Assembly: GCA_024403615.1 (NCBI GenBank)
Contig: JAKSRM010000003.1
Span: 62,001-126,000, forward strand
Source: Lachnospiraceae bacterium
GTDB taxonomy: Bacteria > Bacillota > Clostridia > Lachnospirales > Lachnospiraceae
Direction: 5' to 3'
DNA length: 64,000 nt
Part shown: in pieces, positions 44,016 through 53,585 of the stretch
Numbering within the stretch: the first letter of the stretch is position 1
Layout: the number at the start of each line of letters is the position of its first letter
Made by a program: the position numbers and the translations under genes
The notes under the pieces: generated by a model
The model's database searches: none
Told to the model about the DNA's origin: nothing
What the model saw: only the letters and a program-made list of their open reading frames with translations

Positions 44016-44849
44016 ATGGAAAACAAAAACAATACCGTATATTACGAAGCAAAAAAGCCTATCTTTTCCAAAAAGAAAATCGGTATTATCATTGCTGCTT
44101 TAATTATTATTGCGATTATCGCCGCATCGATTACCACAGTTAAACCAGGCCATACTGGCGTAGTTGTTACTTTAGGAAAAGTATCCAATAACGTTCTTTC
44201 CGAAGGTCTTCATATGAAAGTTCCTTTTGTCCAGAACGTAGTTCAGATTGATAACCGTATCGTAAAACTGGAAGTAGAAACCGAAGCCTTCTCCAAAGAC
44301 CTTCAGACCGTTTCTACTGTTCTGGCAATCAACTATCGTGTAGAAAGCGATATGTCCTACAGCGTTTACAAAAACGTCGGCTCCAATTATGAGGCCGTTT
44401 TGGTAATTCCTGCAGTAAATGAAGCCTTGAAGGCAATCACTTCCAAATACACCGCAGAAGAAAGCGTTACTAACCGTGTTCTGATTGCGGATGGTCTTTT
44501 AGATGAACTGAATAAGAAGCTGAATAGCAGCGGACTGATTGTTACCGATGTTAACATCATCAACTTCGATTTCTCTGATGTATTTATCGAAGCCATTGAA
44601 GAAAAACAGGTTGCACAGCAGCGTCTTCTGAAGGCAGAGACCGATAAGCAGACCGCCATCACCAATGCAGAGGCAGATGCAGAAACTCTTCGCATTAAGG
44701 CCGAAGCGGAAGCAGAAGCAAACCGTATTATCAACGAATCTCTGACCGCTCAAATTATCGAATACAATAAGATTGAAAAATGGGACGGTGTATTGCCAAT
44801 CGCAACCGGCACCAGCAATATTATTGATTTAGGAAGCTTTGAAAAATAA
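44016..44849 (+). CDS. SPFH/prohibitin-family membrane protein
   Basis: 277 residues. One N-terminal helix (KIGIIIAALIIIAIIAASI, about 22-40) is followed by the SPFH domain start TVKPGHTGVVVTLGKVSNNVL, and a long Ala/Glu coiled coil (QRLLKAETDKQTAITNAEAD, about 205-245). This matches prohibitin/HflC-type proteins that form membrane-bound ring scaffolds, with the bulk outside the cytoplasm. It is not linked to an HflK partner or protease. AAGGAG ribosome site; own terminator. Confidence 0.88.
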   Translation: MENKNNTVYYEAKKPIFSKKKIGIIIAALIIIAIIAASITTVKPGHTGVVVTLGKVSNNVLSEGLHMKVPFVQNVVQIDNRIVKLEVETEAFSKDLQTVSTVLAINYRVESDMSYSVYKNVGSNYEAVLVIPAVNEALKAITSKYTAEESVTNRVLIADGLLDELNKKLNSSGLIVTDVNIINFDFSDVFIEAIEEKQVAQQRLLKAETDKQTAITNAEADAETLRIKAEAEAEANRIINESLTAQIIEYNKIEKWDGVLPIATGTSNIIDLGSFEK

Positions 44850-44866
44850 TTAAATCATGACGAACC

Positions 44867-44899
44867 AAAAACTGCGGCCCAAAGGACCGCAGTTTTTTT
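44867..44899 (+). terminator. Terminator of the SPFH gene
   Basis: Stem ACTGCGG/CCGCAGT with a GC-rich inner loop, followed by seven T; the A-run opposite may also serve the converging OYE gene. Confidence 0.88.
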
Positions 44900-44921
44900 A
44901 TATCTATTAATTTGATTTTTA

Positions 44922-46946
44922 TCAAATATGGATGCAAGCTCTAAATGCTTCGTTTACAGCATCACCAATCTGTGCTGGACGTTTTGCATCGCCGATGACG
45001 AAGATTTCTGTTTCTGGTGCGCAATGACGCATAGACTCAGCTTCTTCGGTCAGAGATTTCATACCTAAAGCCAGAAGAACGGTGTCTGCTGGGAAGGTTA
45101 CGGTTTCGCCAGTCAGCAGATTCTCAGCAATAACTTCTTTCTCTGTAATAGCAGTAAGTTTTGTGCTGTAGTGAATCTGATAATTCTTTTCTTTACAGAT
45201 GTTCAGCATTTCGCCTGCGGAAGAACCTGCGCTCTTTCTTAACTGCATCATGCCGTTTTCTGCTGCGCCCATTTCCAGTAATTCCACTTGTTTGCCCATA
45301 TCGCCGAATTCGATCATAGCTTCCATACCTACGGAACCGCCACCGATGATAACGACTTTATCGCCTACTGGAATCTTGCCTTCTTCAGCGTCTGGAGCCC
45401 ATGCAACATGTGGAAGATCAATGCCAGGAATGTTCTTTGGAATAATTGGTTCGGAACCGATAGCAATAATGATTGCATCGTACTGTTCTGCATCCAGCAT
45501 TTCCTTGGTTGCTCTGGTGTTCATTAAAATCTTAGCGCCGTATTTGTCAGCATATTTGCCAGCCTGAACCTGAAGGTATTTCAGGTAGTCTGCGGTATCG
45601 TTCTTAAATGGAGGGATGGCTGCCTTAATTACCTGGCCGCCTAACCGGTCGGTAGCTTCGTATAAGGTTACATCATGGCCTCTCTCACAAAGAGTCATAA
45701 GAGCCTGAATTCCGCCAGGGCCGCCGCCTACAACAGCTACTTTCTTCTTCTCAACAGCTTTTGGAACCACGCCGTCACGAAGGACGCTGGTCATGCCAGA
45801 CATTGGGTTAACTGCACAGAAGATTGGCTTTGGAATCATCAGATGCTTCATACAGGTAGAGCATCTTAAGCATGGTCTGTGATCTTCTGGATGATCATGA
45901 GCATATACGTTTGGCATATCTGGGTCTGCCATCAGAGGACGGCACATAGCTACGAAATCTGCCCAACCGTTTGCGATGATTTCTTCTGCCATGTCGATGC
46001 TGGTAATAGAACCAACAGTAGTAACCAGAAGGTCTGGATAAGCTTTCTTAACTGCTGCAGCGTAATGTACGTTAAAGCCTCTCTCCATAAAGAAGTTCTG
46101 GCACCAGTTACGCATATAAGCACCGCCGAAATCACTGTGAAGACCTGCAGATACATGGATAATATCGATATGGTCTTTCAGCATTCCGATGAGTTCTAAG
46201 GTTTCATCAAAGTGCATTCCTTCTTCTGCGATTTCGTCTGCAGAAATACGGAATTCAATAACGAAGTCTTCACCACATTTCTGACGGATGTTATCACATA
46301 CTTCGATAGCGAAGCGGGCTCTGTTCTCTAAAGATCCGCCGTACTCATCGGTACGATGGTTGTACAGAGGGCTGGTGAACTGGCTGATTAAGTTACCATG
46401 TCCGCCATGTACTAAAACGATATCCATGCCTGCTCTCTTCATTCTTGCAGCAGCATCGCCGTATTTATTGATGGTCTCCTGGATTTTTTCTTTTGTCATT
46501 GCGATGGACGGAATCGGGTCACGTCCTAAACGTTTTGCACGAATCAGCTCCGTACCGGAAATCAGTTCGGAGGAACTAAATGGTGCATGACCTACCGTCT
46601 CAAAAGCGGTATTCTCGCCGTTGTGGTTAATTTCCAGAGAAGCGTGGCAATCAAATTCCTTGCACATATCGGCAAAGCGAGCCAGCTCACGGATGCCATC
46701 ATCAGAGCTTAAATCCAGCTGATAAGCTTCATCTTTACATTCCGTAATATCGATGGAAGAGTTACCTACATACAGAGTACATACGCCGCCTCTTGCGAAC
46801 ATACGGAACCAGTCAATGAACTCATACGTAATCTTGCCGTCAGGACTTGCCAGGTTTGGTGATGGTGGAGCCAGAGTGATTCTGTTTTTAAAATCGATTC
46901 CACGAATTTTAATTGGTGAAAAAACATGTGAATATTTAGAGCCCAT
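44922..46946 (-). CDS. OYE/2,4-dienoyl-CoA-reductase-type flavoprotein, copy 1
   Basis: 674 residues with the three-part layout of FadH/BaiH/enoate-reductase-type enzymes. An N-terminal FMN TIM barrel (about 1-340) carries HGGHGNLISQFTSPLYN and RTDEYGGSLENR. A 4Fe-4S cluster motif is spelled by CLRCSTC plus Cys in KPIFCAVNP (about 355-373). A C-terminal FAD/NAD(P) part begins VAVVGGGPGGIQAL (about 400) and has VVIIGGGSVGMEAM. The family reduces activated C=C bonds. In the barrel motif the common HAAHG is HGGHG. It may act on plant-derived enones or phenylacrylates, but the substrate is unproven. Confidence 0.9.
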   Translation of the reverse strand: MGSKYSHVFSPIKIRGIDFKNRITLAPPSPNLASPDGKITYEFIDWFRMFARGGVCTLYVGNSSIDITECKDEAYQLDLSSDDGIRELARFADMCKEFDCHASLEINHNGENTAFETVGHAPFSSSELISGTELIRAKRLGRDPIPSIAMTKEKIQETINKYGDAAARMKRAGMDIVLVHGGHGNLISQFTSPLYNHRTDEYGGSLENRARFAIEVCDNIRQKCGEDFVIEFRISADEIAEEGMHFDETLELIGMLKDHIDIIHVSAGLHSDFGGAYMRNWCQNFFMERGFNVHYAAAVKKAYPDLLVTTVGSITSIDMAEEIIANGWADFVAMCRPLMADPDMPNVYAHDHPEDHRPCLRCSTCMKHLMIPKPIFCAVNPMSGMTSVLRDGVVPKAVEKKKVAVVGGGPGGIQALMTLCERGHDVTLYEATDRLGGQVIKAAIPPFKNDTADYLKYLQVQAGKYADKYGAKILMNTRATKEMLDAEQYDAIIIAIGSEPIIPKNIPGIDLPHVAWAPDAEEGKIPVGDKVVIIGGGSVGMEAMIEFGDMGKQVELLEMGAAENGMMQLRKSAGSSAGEMLNICKEKNYQIHYSTKLTAITEKEVIAENLLTGETVTFPADTVLLALGMKSLTEEAESMRHCAPETEIFVIGDAKRPAQIGDAVNEAFRACIHI

Positions 46947-46970
46947 ATTTACCTCCTATATTTGAGTAGG

Positions 46971-46998
46971 AAAACCGGACCTTTTCCGTCCGGTTTCT
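46971..46998 (-). terminator. Terminator of the second OYE gene
   Basis: Minus-strand stem ACCGGAC/GTCCGGT with a 7-base loop, then TTTTCC. It lies just upstream of the first OYE gene's ribosome site. Confidence 0.82.
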
Positions 46999-47006
46999 TA
47001 CATTTT

Positions 47007-48974
47007 TTATAAACGTCCAATATCTAAAGCAACTGTTTTTGCAGATGCATTTGCTTCAGAAATATTTCCAGGAATTACACAATCGCCAACTGCAGTAAAT
47101 CTGCCGCCGCAATCATAGAGAGCCATAGCTTCTTCGGTTAAGGATTTCTGTCCTAAAGCACAAACAACCGTATCTGCTGGGAAGAATTTCTCGCCATCTT
47201 TGGTTTCGCCCCATACGCCGCCAGCTTCTACTTTTGTAACCTTTGTAGAGAAGTTTGGAACGATTCCGTTATCGGATAAAGCTACTTCTACAGACTGTAC
47301 GCCGATTGGGTTCGGACCCATATTCATTCTTGGAGCCATTTCAAGAACATTAACATTCTTTCCTAAAGACTTCAGATAGATTGCCAGTTCCATACCAACC
47401 AGGCCGCCGCCCATAATAACTACGTTCTCGCCTGCCAGATCTGGATTGGTATAAACTTCTTCTGCGAAGTATACATTTTCACCATCGATGCCAGGAATTG
47501 CTGGTTTCACTGGTTTTGCGCCTAAAGCTGCAATCAGTACATCCGCGCCAATTTCTTTTGCATACTCAGGAGTTACTTCGGTATTTAAACGAACATCGAT
47601 GTCCGTTTTTCCAATCTTGCAGATCTGCTGGTCGATGTATTCTTTTAAGTGTTTCTTAAATGGGACCTGTTCTTCACAACGGATGTGACCGCCTAAAGCA
47701 CCATCTTTTTCACAAAGAACTACTTCGTGTCCATTTTCTACTGCCGTTAAGGCTACCTGCATACCTGCAATACCGCCGCCAACAACTAAAACTTTCTTCT
47801 TATCTGCCGGTTTTGTGATGCGAGCAAATTCACGTTCTCTGTTGGCAACTGGATTTAATGCACACCAGAAATGACCCTTCTGCATTCCACTGGAGAAGCA
47901 AGCGTTGCAACGCATGCAACGAACGATTTCGTCTTCTCTTCCGTCTCTTGCTTTGTAAGGGATGTCCGGATCGCAAGTAAGACCACGGCCGATTTCTACG
48001 ATGTCTGCTTTACCGGAAGCGATAATGTCTTCCATCATAGCTGGGTCTGTAAGAGCACCAACGGTGGAAATATAAACGCCGGATACTTTTTCTTTTACTG
48101 CTGCTGCATATTTTACGTTCTGTCCGTCTGGACCGTACATACTTGGGAACGTGATAACGGTTGTACGAGCTTTATCTGGAAGACCAACGCCACAGCCAAC
48201 GCTGCAGTTAATCAGGTCTGCATGACCTACTAACATCTGTGCGAAAGCTGCGCCTTCTTCTACCGTATATCCATAAGGAGAACATTCATCGGCACTGATA
48301 CGAACTTCAACTGGGAAGCCCTTGCCACATTTTTTGTGAATTGCATCTACAACTTCAATGGTGAAGCGAGCTCTGTTTTCCATGCTGCCACCCCATTTAT
48401 CGGTACGACGGTTGATACGGCTGCACATAAACTGGTTTAACAACCATCCATGGCCAGCATGAACCATAACCATACCAAAACCAGCGTCCTTACAGAATTT
48501 TGCTGCATTTGCGAATTTTTCGATGATTTCATAAATGATTTCTTCCGGCATTTCCTTTACTGGATAGCCTGCGAATTCATCATCAGAAGGACCATAAATA
48601 ATATCAGATGTGGTTCCAACACCAGGGGTGTAAACCTTCGGAACGGCCTTCATTCCTGGGTGCTGAAGCTCGATGGAAGGAATGGCACCATGACGACGGA
48701 TCGCGTCAGCCATCTTGGTCAGTCCTCTTAACGGCTGGCGAGAATCCAAACTGATTTCTGCTGCATAGCCTTTTCCGTAAGTACTGTCAACGCAAGCTTC
48801 ACCTAAAGTTACGCAAGCTGCACCGCCCATTGCTTTTCTCTCGAAGAATGCGATGCAGTCATCGGAAAACTTACCCATTACATTGTCTGGGTGTCCCATC
48901 GGTGCTGCGAAAATTCTGTTGCGGAACAAAGTATCGCCAATCTGAATCGGCTTAAATAAATTTGGATAGTTCAT
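47007..48974 (-). CDS. OYE/2,4-dienoyl-CoA-reductase-type flavoprotein, copy 2
   Basis: 655 residues, same architecture as the 44922 gene: FMN barrel with HAGHGWLLNQFMCSRIN and RTDKWGGSMENR, iron-sulfur motif CMRCNAC plus Cys in GHFWCALNP (about 352-370), and FAD/NAD(P) domain starting VLVVGGGIAGMQVAL (about 393) with VVIMGGGLVGMELA. The active-site barrel residues differ clearly from copy 1 (FMCSR against FTSPL), so the two probably reduce different substrates. Transcribed just before copy 1 but separated by a terminator. Confidence 0.9.
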   Translation of the reverse strand: MNYPNLFKPIQIGDTLFRNRIFAAPMGHPDNVMGKFSDDCIAFFERKAMGGAACVTLGEACVDSTYGKGYAAEISLDSRQPLRGLTKMADAIRRHGAIPSIELQHPGMKAVPKVYTPGVGTTSDIIYGPSDDEFAGYPVKEMPEEIIYEIIEKFANAAKFCKDAGFGMVMVHAGHGWLLNQFMCSRINRRTDKWGGSMENRARFTIEVVDAIHKKCGKGFPVEVRISADECSPYGYTVEEGAAFAQMLVGHADLINCSVGCGVGLPDKARTTVITFPSMYGPDGQNVKYAAAVKEKVSGVYISTVGALTDPAMMEDIIASGKADIVEIGRGLTCDPDIPYKARDGREDEIVRCMRCNACFSSGMQKGHFWCALNPVANREREFARITKPADKKKVLVVGGGIAGMQVALTAVENGHEVVLCEKDGALGGHIRCEEQVPFKKHLKEYIDQQICKIGKTDIDVRLNTEVTPEYAKEIGADVLIAALGAKPVKPAIPGIDGENVYFAEEVYTNPDLAGENVVIMGGGLVGMELAIYLKSLGKNVNVLEMAPRMNMGPNPIGVQSVEVALSDNGIVPNFSTKVTKVEAGGVWGETKDGEKFFPADTVVCALGQKSLTEEAMALYDCGGRFTAVGDCVIPGNISEANASAKTVALDIGRL

Positions 48975-49055
48975 GATGTTTCTCCTTAAGTAAATTTATG
49001 ATAATTCTTTTCATTCATTATATGGTCCGAAGTCCCTCTCTGCAATTGAAAAATG

Positions 49056-49991
49056 TCAATCCAGGTCCGGCACGGAGGAATAATCTTTACGATAAATTTC
49101 AGCCGCCCGAGAGGAGTCTCCTAAGATTTCCAAAAGTCCTGCAGCCTTGGACATATCCGTATTTACCTTCCGTCCAGTTTCATTGGCTGCATGAGCAACA
49201 ACGGTAATCTCTCTTCCACTCTTCTGACTTAAAATATCCGTTTCTGCCTTGAATAAAATCATGGCCCAAGGAATATGATAATCGCTGGTAACGATAGCGA
49301 TTTCATCCACTTCCGGATAATCCTCCTGCAGAAGTTTTCCCGTGTTCATGGCATTCTGACCTGTAGTCATGGACTGATTTTCTATAATCAACCGTTCTTC
49401 TTCCAGCCCCTCTTCCAAAAGCCATTGACCCATTACATCTGCTTCCTTGGCATCCGGTACGCCACCACCGCCAGTGCAGACAATGTAAGCATTTGGATAT
49501 TCCCAGGAGCAATAAAGTCCTACCTGAAGCCGATCAATCAGCTCGTCTTTCATAGTGCCGTCACTTTTCAGCCCGTAACCTAAAATAACGATTGCCAAAT
49601 TTTCACCATCGGAAAGGTCGTAAGGAAGTTCGTCATAATTGATTTCCAAGTCCTCCAAATCCTCTGCCCAGTAAGAATCCATGTCTTTCCAGAACATTCC
49701 CTGCTCCGGATCTTTTTCTATGGCTTCCGCATAGATTTTCTCTATTTTTTCGTTTGCCCCTTCGCCGTAGTTTCCTCGTAATAAAAGAGCATCGCCGATG
49801 AGTTCTTGCGCCGTTTTTTCTGGCTCGGTCTCTGGCGGAGTAGTCGTTTCTGTGGTTACTTCCGTTTCTATTTCCGACTCTTTTGGACCGCAGCCCACGC
49901 AGGAAAATATCAGAAGAACCGCCAGAAGTGCCCCCAAAGCAATTCCCGCTCTTTTTCTTTTTTTATTTTTCTTCTTGTTAAAAAGTCTCAT
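49056..49991 (-). CDS. YdcF/SanA-like (DUF218) membrane-anchored protein
   Basis: The ATG at 49991 has AAAGGGG six bases upstream. A very basic N-terminus (KKKNKKRKR) precedes one hydrophobic segment ending CVGC, so it is a lipoprotein or single-pass anchor. A Glu/Thr-rich linker follows, then the DUF218 core: NLAIVILGYGLKSDGTM, AYIVCTGGGGVPDAKEADVM, IENQSMTTGQNAMNT and VTSDYHIPWAMILF. Members of this family are linked to envelope integrity and isoprenoid-carrier cycling. Extracytoplasmic. Confidence 0.85.
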   Translation of the reverse strand: MRLFNKKKNKKRKRAGIALGALLAVLLIFSCVGCGPKESEIETEVTTETTTPPETEPEKTAQELIGDALLLRGNYGEGANEKIEKIYAEAIEKDPEQGMFWKDMDSYWAEDLEDLEINYDELPYDLSDGENLAIVILGYGLKSDGTMKDELIDRLQVGLYCSWEYPNAYIVCTGGGGVPDAKEADVMGQWLLEEGLEEERLIIENQSMTTGQNAMNTGKLLQEDYPEVDEIAIVTSDYHIPWAMILFKAETDILSQKSGREITVVAHAANETGRKVNTDMSKAAGLLEILGDSSRAAEIYRKDYSSVPDLD

Positions 49992-50064
49992 GTTCTTCCC
50001 CTTTTCCATATACTTTATTATATAATAAAATTTAAGAGATAGAAAATACTAAAGGACGGACCCA

Positions 50065-50634
50065 ATGAACAAAATTTTATTTATCGACGCAACCAACCAT
50101 GAAGACTCCAGAACCAAATCTCTGGCAAATCATATATTGGAGAAACTAGAGGGAGAAATCACTCGCGTTCCCCTTTTTGAACTTACCATTCCTACCTTAA
50201 CGGAAAGCTTTTTGAACTGGCGAAACGGATGTGTAGAAGAAAAGAATTTTACAGATACTTATTTTGATTGGGCAAAAGAGTTTGCTTCTGCGGATACGGT
50301 TATCATCGCCGCTCCTTACTGGGATCTTTCCTTCCCTGCCGTGCTGAAACAATATCTGGAAGCGATTACCATTGTTGGTCTCACTTTCTATTACACCGAA
50401 GAAGGTTTCCCAAAGGGCCTGTGTAAGGCGGAAAATCTCTTTTATGTTACGACTGCGGGCGGACCGATTATCAGTGATGATTTTGGATTTGGATATGTTC
50501 AGGGACTGACCCAGAATATGTTTGGTGTAAAAAATGCACATTGCTTTAAGGCAGAAAATCTGGACATCTGGGACGCTGATGTGGAAAAGATTCTTTCCGA
50601 CTGCAAAGCGGAAATCGATCAGTATTTTGAATAA
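50065..50634 (+). CDS. FMN-dependent NAD(P)H oxidoreductase, azoreductase/AcpD-like
   Basis: 189 residues of flavodoxin fold. IDATNHEDSRTKSLANHIL (about 6-24) is the phosphate loop, APYWDLSFPAVLKQYLEAI (about 92-110) is the AzoR-type FMN-contacting segment, and TTAGGPI lies at about 131. AzoR-type enzymes reduce quinones and azo compounds with NADH. It is placed beside other flavin enzymes and the PhlG-like gene, but has its own terminator. Confidence 0.85.
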   Translation: MNKILFIDATNHEDSRTKSLANHILEKLEGEITRVPLFELTIPTLTESFLNWRNGCVEEKNFTDTYFDWAKEFASADTVIIAAPYWDLSFPAVLKQYLEAITIVGLTFYYTEEGFPKGLCKAENLFYVTTAGGPIISDDFGFGYVQGLTQNMFGVKNAHCFKAENLDIWDADVEKILSDCKAEIDQYFE

Positions 50635-50674
50635 GAACGATTCGAAAACAGCTTTCGAAGTGCATTTTTCGAGA

Positions 50675-50712
50675 CAAAAAAGGGACTTCTTTCGAAGTCC
50701 CTTAATTTTTTG
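50675..50712. terminator. Terminator between azoreductase-like and PhlG-like genes
   Basis: Perfect 10-bp stem AAGGGACTTC/GAAGTCCCTT with a 4-base loop, A and T runs on either side; probably bidirectional. Confidence 0.9.
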
Positions 50713-50724
50713 TTATTCAACAAC

Positions 50725-51498
50725 TTATCTCTGTGGTGGAAGGTTTTTATGAACGTGTCTCCATGTTCCGTCTTCGTTCTTAGCTGTTGTTAAGTCGAAC
50801 TGCATGTTCTCGAATGGATCTGGATGTCCTACCCAAAGAGCGTATAACTGTGGAAGGAAATCTTTCAGTCTGCCTGATTCATATTCCATATGGCCTGCGA
50901 TGTCTGGTCTTGGAGGCATTGGTTTGCCTTCTGCTGCCATCTTAGCTGCCATTTCCATCATCTTCTTCATGCCTTCCATTCTCTTCTGGCTGGATACAGA
51001 GATGGTTCTCCATTTGATACCGCCTGGGCAGTCTTCATACATGTGAATTAAGAAGCCATCATCAGGATCATCTGAGAAGCAGGAAAGCCAGCAGTGCTCA
51101 TAGCAATCTGTGTATGGATAATGCTGCATTCCAAGACGGGTAATCTTGATAGGTTTTGTTGCGTCAAACTCGTAAGATCCTTCTACAGATCCTTCGTAAC
51201 CAACTTCGCATGGAGGAACGATCCAATCGAATCCATGATGCTCACCAGGAGCCCAAAGAAGGTAACCTTTTTCCATGTTTGCCCAGAACCAGTCAACCAT
51301 CTTAGCTTCTACTCCAGGAACAAATTCTGCTTTATCACTTGCTGTGAAAAAGTGTTTGTCTGCAAATTTTGGATGAAACTCGTATGGAGCTTCTTCAATT
51401 ACTTCTGCTTTGTCGAAAGGAACACGGCCCCAAACCTTGGTCTCTTCGCCAGCTTCATATCTTCTTTTCTGTCCAGCGTTATATAAATATTCGCCCAT
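50725..51498 (-). CDS. PhlG/DAPG-hydrolase-like protein (C-C hydrolase family candidate)
   Basis: 257 residues, no signal peptide. The central part (MVDWFWANMEKGYLLWAPGE, then HHGFDW, about 88-112) and the paired acid/His motifs (HYPYTDCYEHCWLS, about 138-151; GHMEYESGRLKDFLPQLY, about 206-223) resemble the zinc enzymes that cleave 2,4-diacetylphloroglucinol (PhlG) and the related phloretin hydrolase of flavonoid-degrading gut Clostridia. This is recognised from family memory, not by alignment. Between the motifs is a Met/Lys/Ala-rich stretch (MKKMMEMAAKMAAEGKPMPP), probably a mobile lid. If correct, it breaks a C-C bond in acylphenols. Confidence 0.55.
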   Translation of the reverse strand: MGEYLYNAGQKRRYEAGEETKVWGRVPFDKAEVIEEAPYEFHPKFADKHFFTASDKAEFVPGVEAKMVDWFWANMEKGYLLWAPGEHHGFDWIVPPCEVGYEGSVEGSYEFDATKPIKITRLGMQHYPYTDCYEHCWLSCFSDDPDDGFLIHMYEDCPGGIKWRTISVSSQKRMEGMKKMMEMAAKMAAEGKPMPPRPDIAGHMEYESGRLKDFLPQLYALWVGHPDPFENMQFDLTTAKNEDGTWRHVHKNLPPQR

Positions 51499-51676
51499 TT
51501 TTTCAATCTCCTTCTCTTAAAAACTTGTATAACTAAAGTACACTTACAATGGATATTATACTTTTCTCTTATCTCTAATTCAATATGATATTTGGAATAA
51601 GATAATTCATAAATTTAATAGGTGGTTTCGCTTATTCCTGTTCGGCCCTTAAATAAGCGCGACGTACTCCAGATTA

Positions 51677-52453
51677 TTATGATGCCTTCTTCAGAATTCT
51701 TCCGCAAATATATTTCAGTAACACTTCAATTATGATACTGAACAAAACTACGGTTAAAGTTGCCGCGTACACTTCGTCGAAATTCAAGGCAGCTTTGGCG
51801 GAATAGATGATATGGCCTAAAGATTTCGCCGGGGTACATAATACTTCTGCTGCCACTCCTGCCTTCCATGCATAGCCTAGGGCACTGACACAACTAGAAA
51901 AGAACTCCGGCAAAATCTGCGGCAGTTTTACCTGCACCAAAGTTTTCATTTTCCCAACATTGTACAGCCGACTAACAGCATCTAATTCCTTGCTGGTATT
52001 GGCCAAACTATCATGAACACTCTGCCAAATTAATGGAACTACCATTAAAAACGAGATGACGATTGGCAGATTATTTACATCCACAAATAAAAAAGCAATG
52101 ATAATAAAGCTGACAACCGGCACCGCCCGAATAACTTTCATGGCAGGTGCGAAAATATAGTCCACGATTTTCAAACCATGGGTTAATAATCCCAACAGAA
52201 AGCCGACCAGAATACCTAAAAGAAAGCCGACCAGAATTCGCAACAAGGTGATTCCTGCCATTTCCAAATAGGTCGGTGTAAAACCGACAGTAAACCATTT
52301 TGCAAATACTTGAAATGGTCCTGGTAAAAATAGTTTCAACCGGTCGCTAACCAAAAGACTCAGCACTTCCCAAAGACCGATCCAAAAGATCAGGGGAAGG
52401 GCGATTTTTAAAATTCGATCTACTATTTTGTTTTCGGTTAATCTGTTTTTCAT
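51677..52453 (-). CDS. ABC transporter permease, SsuC/TauC type
   Basis: 258 residues with six helices. GILVGFLLGLLTHGLK and the ATPase-facing loop around KELDAVSRLYNVGKMKTLVQ are typical of permeases for sulfonates, taurine, nitrate or thiamine precursors. It pairs with the binding protein at 52532 (78-base gap). No ATPase gene is adjacent: the next gene on the same strand is the PhlG-like hydrolase, so an ATPase must be supplied from elsewhere. Confidence 0.86.
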   Translation of the reverse strand: MKNRLTENKIVDRILKIALPLIFWIGLWEVLSLLVSDRLKLFLPGPFQVFAKWFTVGFTPTYLEMAGITLLRILVGFLLGILVGFLLGLLTHGLKIVDYIFAPAMKVIRAVPVVSFIIIAFLFVDVNNLPIVISFLMVVPLIWQSVHDSLANTSKELDAVSRLYNVGKMKTLVQVKLPQILPEFFSSCVSALGYAWKAGVAAEVLCTPAKSLGHIIYSAKAALNFDEVYAATLTVVLFSIIIEVLLKYICGRILKKAS

Positions 52454-52531
52454 TCTAATTGATAATTCTGAATTTATTCTACTTAGGAAATCCTTGTTTT
52501 AACTTGCTTCGCTCAAAAAGCTTTTTCCTAT

Positions 52532-53545
52532 TTACTCCACTCCATAGAAGAAATCGTTTTCTGGCAGCTTTCCGCCAATTGAAGTAGGATCAAATCCCTT
52601 TAATACCTCAAAGTAAGGAAGAATCTGCTCCTGCATTTCTTTTCCAGTTACAAACGTCAGATTGCATTGCGGAATGGCCTGTTCTGCAACCTTTGCGGCA
52701 GGAATGATTTCATATTTCTCACAAAGATCCGCTGCGTCCGTTATGTTTTCTTTCGCATAATTAATGGATGCTTCATATTCCCGGAGGAACATATCCACCG
52801 CCGCCTGGTTCTCCTCCACAAAAGTATCCAGTGCTACTATACAGCCCATCATCAGACCGTCTCCCTGTACCTTTTCCCATTCGTCGTTAATGGAAAGCAC
52901 CCGGTTCAGGCTTTCGCTTTTCGTCAAAACAGTAGTAGCTGCTGGCTCCGGAACCATCGCTACTTCTGCATTTCCGCTTACCAACTGAGCAATCAATTCA
53001 TCGTTGGTTGCCACAAACTGTATCTGTACATCTTCCCCAACCGTCATTCCGTTTTGCTCCAACAAATACCGTAAAATATATTCTGGGTTGGATCCTTCGC
53101 CAGTGGAATAAATAGTTTTTCCTTTTAAATCCGCAAAGGAAGAAATGCTGTTTCCATTTTCAATGACGGAAAGAACGCCCAACGTATTTACTGCCAGCAT
53201 TTGGATTTTTCCTTCTGTTTTGTTGTAAAGTTTCACCGCCAGGTTGGTTGGCACAGATGCTATATTAATATCTCCAGAAACAATTTTTGCACTGATTTCA
53301 TCTGCGCTGGAAACGACCGTAAAAGCATAATCGTTTTTTGCATTTCCAGTTTCTGCGTCTTCCATTAATTTCACCATGCCCACACCGGTCGGTCCTTTTA
53401 TACAAGCAATTTCCATATGAACCGGTACGTAGGGTGCTAGAGCTTCCGTAGATATTTCTTCGGATATATTTTCTGTCTGGCCACAGGCCATCAAGCTAAT
53501 AAGTAGTAATCCGCAAATTACTGCAACTATTATTTTTTTTATCAT
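52532..53545 (-). CDS. ABC transporter solute-binding lipoprotein, SsuA/NMT1 type
   Basis: 337 residues. Signal and lipobox (LLLISLMAC, Cys21) precede a type II periplasmic-binding fold with the NMT1/SsuA hallmarks: IACIKGPTGVGMVKLMED, ASVPTNLAVKLYNKTEG, ADLKGKTIYSTGEGSNPEYI and VSGNAEVAMVPEP. It recruits a small organic ligand for the permease at 51677. The Crp-type regulator gene ends 40 bases upstream on the same strand, so regulator, binding protein and permease form one operon. Confidence 0.88.
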   Translation of the reverse strand: MIKKIIVAVICGLLLISLMACGQTENISEEISTEALAPYVPVHMEIACIKGPTGVGMVKLMEDAETGNAKNDYAFTVVSSADEISAKIVSGDINIASVPTNLAVKLYNKTEGKIQMLAVNTLGVLSVIENGNSISSFADLKGKTIYSTGEGSNPEYILRYLLEQNGMTVGEDVQIQFVATNDELIAQLVSGNAEVAMVPEPAATTVLTKSESLNRVLSINDEWEKVQGDGLMMGCIVALDTFVEENQAAVDMFLREYEASINYAKENITDAADLCEKYEIIPAAKVAEQAIPQCNLTFVTGKEMQEQILPYFEVLKGFDPTSIGGKLPENDFFYGVE

Positions 53546-53585
53546 TCTCTTGTAATTTCCTATTTTTCTTTATTAAAAACTTAAA

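Noticed and set aside
51604-51650. Terminator of the ABC permease (GCTTATT/AATAAGC hairpin)
   Set aside because: The hairpin has a long loop and no T run on the minus strand.
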